From NCBI GenBank assembly GCA_013076295.1, contig RQOL01000861.1, positions 1 through 64,000 of the forward strand: a DNA stretch of 64,000 nt. The letters run 5' to 3'. The notes below the pieces were generated by a model. That model saw nothing but the letters and a program-made list of their open reading frames with translations, made no database searches and was not told the origin of the DNA. Below, in pieces: positions 25,803 through 34,900 of this stretch; positions within the stretch are counted from its first letter, which is position 1, and every line of letters begins with the position of its first letter. A program made the position numbers and the translations under genes. The DNA comes from Sanderia malayensis. Lineage: Eukaryota; Cnidaria; Scyphozoa; Semaeostomeae; Pelagiidae.

Positions 25803-26138
25803 AGGGAAATTTCTCAAAACTTTTCCCGCCAAAGTTGTTTGAAAGTGAGGCCAGCCTCTTTTGTTTTGAGATTGACACCAATGGGCCACCCGGAAAAAAT
25901 GAATTGCAAACCAAAATTGATTGCAAATCCGATTTTATTTAAGTTACAAATCAAAACCAAATAAAAGATGATTACAAAGTCATTATCAATACTGATTTGA
26001 AATCAATTTCAAAATTAATTTCAAATTGAAAATGAAAATAGAATTAAATTCCAGCTTTAAAAGTGGAAACGAGTTTGATTTCTGGATCACAAATGGAAAA
26101 GAACAATGAAAACACAATGAAACCGATGGGCCACCATA
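25803..26138 (-). repeat. Right TIR of the alpha-kinase transposon
   Basis: Reverse complement of 22534-22877 with scattered substitutions. Ends CCACCATA followed by the duplicated GAGCTG at 26139-26144. Confidence 0.93.
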
Positions 26139-27056
26139 GAGCTGTTCAAGATCAATCGTACAGAGAATTCTCAGAATGGCTCCCAAGACTCGGTAACAAA
26201 CAAGAACCACATTACGCACTCAACAATATCACTTTGCCACACCAAACATGCACATCTTCGCGAGAGGAAATGCTCACTTCATATATCCCGAGCCTAACAC
26301 ACCACAGTCCCACCTCATGCTGGATCCGGTAACCATGTCAGAACATTGTTGTCTTACCCCAAATAATGACTTTTCACATCAAATAAATGACATCATTCTG
26401 GAAAGACTACAAACTCCTGAAAGAACATACTACAGCACAGACAGTGTGTTAACAGAGGATCCAGATGAGGAGGCGGCATATCCAATTGAGTTTCTCAACA
26501 ATCTAGCTCCTAACAGAATGCCATTACATCGACTTAGACTTAGACACTAATAGCACTTTTTTGAGCCTGATTATCCTTCATTATCACAGTACTATAATGC
26601 AATACACATTGTTATTTGCAACTCTCTTTGTTTAACGTTGGTGCAACAATCATTCTTCTGAGGAATCTAAACGCAACGAAGGGTCTCTGCAATGGCACAA
26701 GACTTATTGTACGCCATCTCCGACGTAACGTCATCATAGCAGAGATCAGCACGAGGGAACACAGAGGCCAGCAGGTCATGATTCCCAGAATAACATTGTC
26801 AACACAAGACACTGAGATGCCGTTAAACATCAAGCGACAACAATTTCCAGTCAGACTAGCATACTGCCTCACTATCAACAAGGAACAGGGACAATCTCTC
26901 AGGTATGTTGGTTTGTATTTACCTGAGCCCGTGTTCACACATGGTCAGTTATATGTGGCAATGTCCAGAGCAACATCATTTGACGGGCTTAAAGTATTCC
27001 TCCCAGAGGAAACACACATGAAGACAAAACATATTGCCTTCCAAGAAGTCCTGTAA
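26139..27056 (+). pseudogene. Helitron PIF1 helicase, C-terminal part (copy 1)
   Basis: Resumes after the transposon with AVQDQSYREFSEWLPRLGNK (copies 2 and 3 have TGA here). A frameshift lies near 26300 between CTSSREEMLTS and YPEPNTPQSHLML. The frame then covers NDFSHQINDIILERLQTPER and AAYPIEFLNN, and from ~26636 [52 protein letters not shown] and [13 protein letters not shown] to the stop at 27056. The last motifs are the conserved C-terminus of Helitron helicases (AYAMTINKxQGQ, LYVAxSRxxS). The intron found here in copies 2 and 3 has lost recognisable GT/AG ends. EHRGQQVMIPRITL is deleted in copies 2 and 3, so copy 1 is the better witness of this part. Confidence 0.88.
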
Positions 27057-28009
27057 AGGTCTTCACAAACTTTTGAGCATAAATCGCGTTGCTCTCAAAG
27101 GCATCTACCAAAATACACATACACCAAACACGAGGGCTCAGATTGTGGTTCTACCGGATCGGCTTTGTTGCACTTTATAGTGTGATGAACATTCATTCCT
27201 GGTTTGCCACGCCACTCCAGTTAATAAGATCTACCAAGAACAATCCAGACACTTTCACAACACTCCAGTGTCCGGGGGTGTTTATCAACAACAACACCAT
27301 CTGGGTCCTGCGTAGCGCCTGTATCAAAAGAGATATGATTTGTCATGCTCTCCGATGTTGCCTATGGGAGTACGGCTTTCCTTTTCTCTGTGAAAACAGC
27401 AATCTGTCCATTGACAATAGTTTTTTTGGATAAGAAATTGAGTACAACATTAAGATTATCCCTCTCTCATCCCAATAACTAATGATAACTAATGTACTTA
27501 TTAAATTTAACTCTTCAATATGTAGTATTACATATTCCAAATTAAAATTGCAGTTTTCATGAACACCAAGGAAGCCTCGAACAAAAGTTACCCCTTGAAG
27601 TTGATGTTGGAGCTTTAAACTAATGTAACTGGCAATCTCTTTTTTACTGTGCCCAAACTTAATGGCGAGAACGCACGAGGCATCGAGAGAACAGACATCC
27701 GTATCGTTGATTTGTGCCACACGAGTGTGAATTTGATATTGAACAATGCTGTCAACATCGCTGATACTCCACATGATGAATGAAGACATCAATTAAATCT
27801 ACAGATATGACAAATTATCTCGCATTTATGTTCACTATCGATTTATAAAACATGAACGTGAAATAGACATTAGAAGCTTGTGTACATTTTTTTCATGCAT
27901 GTTAACGCTCATGTTTTCTTTTATGACATTGTATGCCAAAGGATTTTTATAGTTGTCTGTGGCACATAGTTTAAACTATCTTGAATGAAACTTACTTTCT
28001 TACCGGTTA
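27057..28009 (+). other. 3' non-coding region of Helitron copy 1
   Basis: Matches the region after the helicase in copies 2 and 3 as far as TTACCGGTTA, directly followed by copy 2's 5' terminus TCTAATATATATATTC. A perfect 14-bp palindrome ATAGTTTAAACTAT lies at ~27968. An open frame at 27089-27433 (with PDTFTTLQCPGVF and CHALRCCLWEYGFPFL) is also open, with a 3-bp in-frame indel, in copy 2 (to 46580); it could be coding, but I do not recognise it. A 149-codon minus-strand frame (27792-27343) is not kept in copy 2. Confidence 0.5.
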
Positions 28010-28116
28010 TCTAATATATATATTCTACGGAGTCACGTGATGACGCACTTTCCCTGCCAAAAACAATAGATTCGACCCGAAACAATAGGTTGAATGGCCC
28101 AAAACAATGGGCCGAA
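28010..28116 (+). promoter_or_regulatory. Helitron 5' terminus and iteron-like repeats (copy 2)
   Basis: TCTAATATATATATTCTACG, then GTCACGTGATGACGC, then three tandem repeats at 28056-28116 of the form CCAAAACAATAGxTTCGAxC, spaced ~20 bp. The same arrangement is at 47902-47962 (copy 3), 59993-60053 (copy 4) and, in diverged form, at 17685-17625 on the minus strand. Likely origin/Rep recognition region; inference. Confidence 0.7.
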
Positions 28117-28760
28117 ACGGCAAACCGTGTAATCAAAAAGGCTTTTTTGTTTCTATATTTATTGGCCTAAATTTCAAATGGAAAGTGTCATTTATTAATT
28201 AGACCAAGGTTTCTGGTTTGATTTTTCAAAGTTCTTTTGAATTATTCCACAAATTATTCCACAAATTGTGCTATCACGAAAAAACTACAGTTTACGGTGG
28301 CGAAATTTCCAAATTTGCGTCACAAACTCCATATTCGAAGAGAGTATTCGCCCTTCATGTGACCTGTTTCGCCTTTTTCTGCAATTTGATTGGCTCTTTT
28401 CGCACGACCCATGTGGGATGTCGATCTTTTCGTTTTTCGCCTTCGGTTTGCAACAGGTACTTTTGGGGAAAACACGTGTTTTTGTTTTGCACACAAAGGG
28501 TGCCTTTCAAAGTGTTTTACCACCAGAATTATCTTTGCAAAAAGCTGCTATTTGTTTCAAAGACCCTGGAGAGTTGCAGGAAACAATTGGGAACACAGGT
28601 GATAGCTTTGTTTAGTATTTTGAGTTGAAATAGTTGTAGTCTTTGTAGTAGGTGTTGCTTCGGCATGCTTCCAACGCTTAGGCCCAATGAAAACAAAGTC
28701 AAAGTTATGAATTTTTCAGGCGCTATTTGCAAGATTTTCCCCATTTAAACTTTCGACAAG
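28117..28760 (+). other. Leader DNA between iterons and minisatellite (copy 2)
   Basis: No recognisable gene. Short open frames here differ between copies by indels. A GT-rich context and possible splice sites are present, but nothing decisive. Confidence 0.4.
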
Positions 28761-29190
28761 TGTTTGTATGTTTTTATAGTAGGCATAGTATGTATAGTAT
28801 GCTTTTTTTAGTAGATATAGTATGTTTTTATAGTAGGTATAGTAGGTATAGTATGTTTTTATACTAGGTATAGTATGTATATATAGTATGTTTATAGTAT
28901 GTTATTATAGTAGGTATAGTAGGTATAGTATGTTTGTATAGTAAGTATAGTAGGTATAGTATGTTTGCATACTAGGTATAGTAGGCATAGTATGTTGGTA
29001 TTGTAGGTATTAGGTATAGTATGTTTGCATAGTAGGTATAGTATGTTTGTATAGTAGGTATAGTAGATATAGTATGTTTGTATAGTAGGTATAGTATGTT
29101 TGTATAGTAGGCATAGTAGGTATAGTATGTTTGTATAGTAGGTATAGTAGGTATAGTATGTTGGTATAATAGGTATAGTAGGTTGTAGGT
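28761..29190. repeat. Internal minisatellite of Helitron copy 2
   Basis: ~22-bp units of type GTATAGTAGGTATAGTATGTTT. Counterparts lie at 48614-48982 (copy 3) and 60701-61066 (copy 4). Read on the opposite strand it is CATACTATACCTAC, related in composition and register to the CATACCCTAC core of the giant satellite (which itself has CCCTACTATACCTACCC variants). Confidence 0.93.
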
Positions 29191-29583
29191 TTGTTTGTAT
29201 GTATGTATGTATGGGCATGAGCGGAAGCGAATGCAGTGCGCGAAGCGCGCCAACCAGATTAAGTTTATTTTTACTCGACGGGCTCCGGGGAGGGAGCGAA
29301 GCGACCGCGCCCGGCTCATGTATGTATGTATGTATGTATGCATGTATGTATGTATGTATGTAGGTATGTATGTATGTATGTATGTATGTATGTATGTATG
29401 TATGTATGTATGATGTACGTATGTAGGTATGTATGTATGTAGGTATGTATGTATGGGCATGAGCGTAAGCGAATGCAGCACACCAAGTGCGCCAGCTACA
29501 GGCGCGCGTAGCGAGCTAACCCATTGTACGTGGGGTTGAAAGAGGCATGAGCGTAAGCGAATGCACCGCACAAAGTGCGCCCT
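29191..29583. repeat. TATG microsatellite with two GC-rich modules (copy 2)
   Basis: A GC-rich module at 29213-29320 (GGGCATGAGCGGAAGCGAAT ... CCGGCTCATG) is the reverse complement of the one at 15154-15261. A long (TATG)n tract runs to ~29454, followed by a second, related module at 29454-29583 that contains GCATGAGCGTAAGCGAATGC twice. Copies 3 and 4 keep only the second module (about 49000-49130 and 61078-61206). Confidence 0.85.
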
Positions 29584-30458
29584 ATCAGTTAAAGTTTCTT
29601 GATAATATACAACATATATATTACATATAGTGTGATACAAGAGAGTCTTGCATGATTATATATATATAGTATGATAGAGTATTGCATGGTGTCATGTATA
29701 GTATTTTTTGGTATGATGTAGCATTGTATTTATATTTCTATTTTTAGTGTTGCATTTAATAGCAAGTTCAAGCAGTTTTTAAGTCTTTGTAGGCAATCAT
29801 ATGTGCTCCAATTTGTTAATTTATTTCCATACTTTGTAGTACCCTTCGTTGATAAATACACAGAGAATGAAGAAAATGCACAATTGATGATAGATTATTA
29901 AGAACACACAACAAAGGTTCAAAGGACATGACTTGAATTTATAACTTATAGTTGTAAATTATAGTTGCAACAAAAACTGTATATCTTACAACATAAATGT
30001 ACTATTTACCTGAATATAATTTACCAGTGAAGCGTGCAACATTACATATGCTTCTCTTGAAAAGTCATTTTCTGTAGTTATTTCTCATAACTAAATTTCT
30101 GACAATCAGGCCACTACCAGGGTGTTTCTACCATACTAACAATATTTACGCATTCTGTGACATTTCCAGGAGGCCTCCATTTCAGTTATCTATATTTTAT
30201 TCTACGAGGCCATCTTCACTCTGTTGCTATGGTATTCATATTCAAAATTATCTTCACAAAACAACGCGCCAAAAATATTTTCCGTTCGTTAGTTATTGTC
30301 AAAAGCAGAGCCACAGTCAACAGGTAAATTGTTTTCAACTCATTACTGATATTTTATACCTTTAAATATTAATAAAGACAATTAGAAATAATACCCGAAT
30401 TTTTTATTACATGCATAACTATTTCCATGTATTTAATCACTCCTGATTTCTTTTCCAG
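29584..30458 (+). other. Non-coding interval (copy 2)
   Basis: AT-rich DNA shared with copies 3 and 4, with no protein-like frame. It leads up to the first exon-like cassette. Confidence 0.4.
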
Positions 30459-30803
30459 TCTTCGTTTAGTTTTGCGATTGTTTTCCTTGAACCTTCCTAC
30501 TGAAGAAAAAAGATTTCGGTATGCACTTTCCGTTCAATGTTACTTGGATAATGAGATTCTCCTTTACTATTATGATCAACAACCATATGTATAACTTATT
30601 AGTTACCATTTCAATCACAATTAGAATCTTATTCTTTTTCCAGTATTTGCAGTTTGGCAGTTGCCTTGCTGGTTGTTTTTGTTTCGTTTAAAACATTTTC
30701 GGTATGAACTTTCAGTTCAATGTTACTTGGATAATGAGATTCTCCTTTACTATTATGATCACCAACCATATGTATAACTTATTAGTTACCATTTCAATCA
30801 CAA
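30459..30803 (+). repeat. Exon-like cassettes with splice-site consensus (copy 2)
   Basis: Segment 30459-30518 is preceded by TTCTTTTCCAG and followed by GTATGC; segment 30644-30701 is preceded by TTCTTTTTCCAG and followed by GTATGA. A third, degraded cassette follows the insertion at ~31708-31766 (CCACTATTTCCAG context). Segments are 58-60 nt. They probably represent alternative non-coding leader exons duplicated in tandem; see copy 3 for the larger array. Confidence 0.6.
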
Positions 30804-31684
30804 CAAGGGATATCCTATCCGAATATTTGCGCTGTGGAGATGTGCAGGATTACGGTAATCAGCTGGAACAGCCTGGATGAACTTTGTATGTTAGTACCAG
30901 AAAGGCATGGCTATGGCCTGGCCTACAGATAGGAACATTTCTTTGTTGGCCTGAAATCGTAGCTTTTTCCTGGATTTACATTGGAAAAAGTGTAAACTTG
31001 TTGAAATAACAAACAACATGACGTACCATACTAGATGCTCTGCACGCTGTGGCAGGGCGGAACCACAAGCATGATCACGCACAGCGACCGAGCATTTTTG
31101 ACTCGTTGGAAGCATCATGTGAAAAGAAGAAAGTTATCCAGCTGTAATGCTTATGCAACTAATACAACAATTATAGTATTTCACTTTTGTTTTGGGAAAT
31201 GAAAATTTTTTAACTTTCATGAAACAAGATCGAAAATTGAAGTCAAAATGATTGCTTGAGTGGCCTCAAGACAAATGTTTTTTGAATTTGCTGCGTTCAA
31301 TCCTGAAAAATGAATCCAGGGTATTATATGTCCAGGAGTTAAAAAACGTGAATATTCAATAAAATTAGTTATTCGGTTTTGCTCAAGCTCAACTTTTAGC
31401 TTCGCAACATTTGTCTGATATTATTTTATTTTCTTCACTTTCTTCACTTCATCACGTTTCAATACATTGATTGTTCCGTTGTTTGACATTAATGCGCGCG
31501 CATGTATTATTGTGGGTGTTTGGCAAATCCTAATCTGGTAAACAATACGCTAAACTAGCCATTGTTGCAGCCATTGTCTTTGTGGAATTAGCTGCTGCCA
31601 TTGGCCAATTTCTGGCCTTCTCACTGAAGCGTGAATCCTGTACACCGTCTGTATTTTAATATTTGCTGCTTACAGCGCAAATAA
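30804..31684. mobile_element. 881-bp insertion in copy 2, probable non-autonomous element
   Basis: Copies 3 and 4 read continuously CAATCACAA|TTAGAATC where copy 2 has 881 extra bases. Near its ends are inverted 11-mers ATTTGCGCTGT (30828) and ACAGCGCAAAT (~31671). A clean target duplication was not seen. No coding capacity is recognised (a 75-codon minus frame at 31118-30891 is unremarkable). Confidence 0.55.
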
Positions 31685-31927
31685 TTAGAATCTTATTCTT
31701 TTTCCACTATTTCCAGTTTGGCAGTTGCCCTGCCCATTGTTTTTTGTTTCCTTCACACATTTTCGGTATATACTTTCAGTTCAATGTTACTTGGATAATG
31801 AGATTCTCCTTTACTATTATGACCACCAACCATATGTATAACTTATTAGTTACCATTTCAATCACAATTACTTTCACACTTATTAAAGAAAAATAACTAT
31901 AATTTGTTTTCATTAAGGTTAACTAAT

Positions 31928-34900
31928 ATGGCTTCAAGGTACGGAAGTACGACAAAAAAGCCTGAGCCAGAAAAACAAATAGTCATCTGGCTTGATGATG
32001 AAGCGAAAGTAATTATAGCAAATATATATTAATTCATTATTTCATCAGTTTTTTTGCACAATTCACAATAGTTAATTCATATTTCATGGTTAATGTTTTC
32101 GTGGAAAATTCTGTCATTGTTTGCTTTTGTATCCTAGGAAATAACGTACAAAGACATTTTCCATCTGAAGAGGGAATGTGCTGCCCAATTCAAAGCATTG
32201 GGCAGCACCAAAAAATTATCCCTCCATCACAAGGGAGGGAGAAGACTCCAAACAAAAGATATAGTGTAAGTTACAAGGGCAGATTTTGTAAGAGCCAATC
32301 AGCGCATTTGTTTACAAAATCATTTTCATTGCCCTGGATAAGCTGTATGTGACGTCACATAAACAGGGAAGCTGTGAGAAATTTCTTTGGGGACCTTTGC
32401 AGTAACCACCCCCTAACTCTGCGGTCATGTGCACGTGGATTTTTTACCTAACACATTTTTTGTTTGTTTTTGCAACTAAACATGGATATTTCTAAAATAT
32501 TGCCGTTGGCATCTGCGATAACATATCAAGATCCACAGAAATCGTAATTTTAAATTGCTGATATTTTCCTCCATTTTTTCCCCTTAGGCCCACCCAAATA
32601 TACCTTAATATTTCCCTCCAGTAAAGTGTTTCTTCACAGGTTTTGATGAAGGAAAATTCTCACATACATCAATTTAGTTGATGAATACCTAAAAAAATTC
32701 TTTCAGCACAGTGGTTGCAGAGTACGGACTTTTAAACAAAATCATGAGCTCGGATTCCCCTGATCCTATTCCCTCGTCCCAGATTTTAATCGCTTCGCCT
32801 ACCTTACCTCGTCTTGAATCAGAGTCAAAAAGGAAGTAAGTCAATTGTAAACAAATATGGAAGCCGACTTTTACTTTTCGCTGCTGCAGAGGTACGGATA
32901 TTTCGATCGTTTCTGTTTTATTTATCATTTTGTCATAGCTTTATGCAATATCGTGACGGCCCATTATCTAATTAAAATGCAATTGGGTTGTTTTAAAATT
33001 TGCCCATATGAGTTTCCTGACATTTAATTACGACCAAAGTGTAAGGTCTCATGTATGAATATGGCCCCTACTCTACCCCTCTGGTAACTGGGGATCTCCT
33101 TATCTTCAACTTTTCATTTATCAATTTCATAAATTGGTTGGTTTCTGCAGAATATTTGGCAGGAAAAGCTGGAGAAAAAATTTCTCGAATACTTAGGCCT
33201 TGGACAATCGAAACATCTAATTTGGAGTACTATGGGGCGCCATAGTGGACAAAAGTAGGTCAAGAACAAAATGTTGAGTCAAGAATTTGCAATCAGTAGT
33301 CAAGAATTTTCGATCAGTAGTCAAGAACTCGCTATCAGTAGTCAAGAATTTTCGATCAGTAGTCAACAATTTGCAATCAATAGTCAAGAATTTATAATCA
33401 ACAGTCAAGATTTGCGATCAATAGTGAAGAATTCTCAATCAGTAGGCAAGAATTTGCAATCAACAGTTGAGCTCACAAAGTAAGGAAAACATGGCCAAGA
33501 TGTTTTTTCTTACAAAGACAGAGCCATTGCCATGACACGTGGCATCCGTCTGGTCCGCATTTTTCCAGTGACAAGCAGCAACAGCAACAAATTTCTTAGA
33601 TATATGTACATTTCCGTTGACTGTTTGCAAGACCACTGACGATTTGTGTTAACAACAAAGGTGCCTCTTGAACCGTTAATAAAACACTCAAAAGAGCTGC
33701 AAAAATTTCGATGTATTGGTCTAGCTTGCTGATGTCCAGGGGCGTATCTAGACCAAAATCTGACTGGTGCAATTTAGGGGTTTTTGGGGCGTGTCCCTAG
33801 GCTTTCGTACACTGCCACACCCCTTGACAGACAACACGTAATCATTGACTCAATAAATGCTTTCAAATATTTCTTTGGTTGTTTAGAAGAAGCTTTAAAG
33901 TAAAACACAACATTTTAGAAGAAAACAAACGAAAATAATAAACGTATTACTTTTACGAGTTTCAGTTCAGGACATATTCAGGACAGGACTTCAGTATCAG
34001 TTACTTCAAAATATCAACATTCCGATAAATACGTAATAATGACGTTTTGCCCCAGTCAGCCCTGCATTTTCATTGGTAGATTGGTCTTTGCACCAGTGGA
34101 AATGACGTTTTGCACCAGTGAAAACTCATTTCATTGGCTAATGTTGAAATTTTGATACAATAAAACCCGGGTCACTGGGGCAGTAGAAAGCTGTGACGTG
34201 TCTCAATACAACGGGCAACACGTTTTCACAACCATTCTGCGTAAAGTTGGCCTAGCTTTTACAGCATTGCCTACTGCGTGTGTGCTCTGCTTGACCAAAA
34301 TAGTCAATCCAGCTGTGAATGTCATCAGTCAGTTAATGATACATGTCCACAGAAAATGTAAATATCAATGGGATTCAGTATGGACTTCGAATAAATAATT
34401 TCATCTGCACTTATTGTGGAGCTATATTTTGTGTGAACGTTATCTTTAATCGATTACGTCACTGCTTTTGGGAGAATCTGACTGGGGCAGTTGCACCAGT
34501 TGCACCAGTCTATATCCGCCTCTGATGTCGTATTCCATTCCATTGATATCACAGATATAGTAATTCCTTTGTAAATTTTCAAGAAAAGATCCTACTTCAG
34601 TAAGGAATCCTTTCAATTCTTCACAGTTGACAACATGTAACTAGTACCAAGAAAACAATAAATAAAACAATAATAATTTTACAAATCGCCATTTTGAAGC
34701 TTTCGCAAAAAAGAACATGCAGCTTTGTGAATTGAATTGAATTAAACTGGATTCTGTGATATTTTGAAGTTTCTGGCACACAAAGTAGAATGTGCACCAT
34801 GAGCAGTGTATAATGCGGACCAGACGGATGCCACGTGTCATGGCAATGGCTCTGTCTTTGTAAGAAAAAACATCTTGACCATGTTTTCCTTACTTTGTGA

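Larger units (their letters stand above)
22534..26138 (+). mobile_element. 3.6 kb TIR DNA transposon carrying an alpha-kinase gene (IS3EU-like)
   Basis: Bounded by ~340-bp inverted repeats (22534-22877 and ~25803-26138) starting TATGGTGGCCCATC and ending GATGGGCCACCATA, with 6-bp duplications GAGCTG on both sides. It contains two convergent genes: an alpha-kinase on plus (22889-24223) and an integrase-like DDE transposase on minus (25741-24383). TAT...ATA termini with 6-bp duplications and an integrase-core transposase fit what I recall of the eukaryotic IS3EU superfamily; that name is an inference to be checked. A deleted relative with the same kind of ends lies at 33231-35142. Removal of the element restores an uninterrupted helicase reading, so boundaries are exact. 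Confidence 0.9.
22129..28009 (+). mobile_element. Helitron copy 1 (5'-truncated by element B)
   Basis: Begins inside the PIF1 helicase (TGGCTTGG...), continues to 22533, is interrupted by a 3.6 kb DNA transposon, resumes at 26139 and runs through the helicase stop (27056) and ~950 bp of 3' non-coding DNA to 28009, where the TC terminus of copy 2 begins directly. It is visibly more diverged from copies 2 and 3 than they are from each other, and it retains helicase sequence that they have lost. Confidence 0.85.

Noticed and set aside
27343..27792. 149-codon minus-strand ORF after the copy 1 helicase
   Set aside because: The frame is disrupted by deletions in copies 2 and 3, and it overlaps the plus-strand frame that is better kept.
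27968..28009. Canonical Helitron 3' hairpin plus CTRR at the end of copy 1
   Set aside because: There is a 14-bp palindrome ATAGTTTAAACTAT, but it has no loop, is degraded in copies 2 and 3, and no clear CTRR follows at the usual distance; the 3' end is left open.
30891..31118. 75-codon minus-strand frame in the 881-bp insertion
   Set aside because: Short, no recognisable domain, no second copy to test conservation.
32689..32928. 79-codon minus-strand frame in the long TIR as a gene
   Set aside because: It is the same sequence as the plus-strand frame 38352-38591 in the other TIR; the two arms are inverted copies, so conservation is structural, not evidence of coding.
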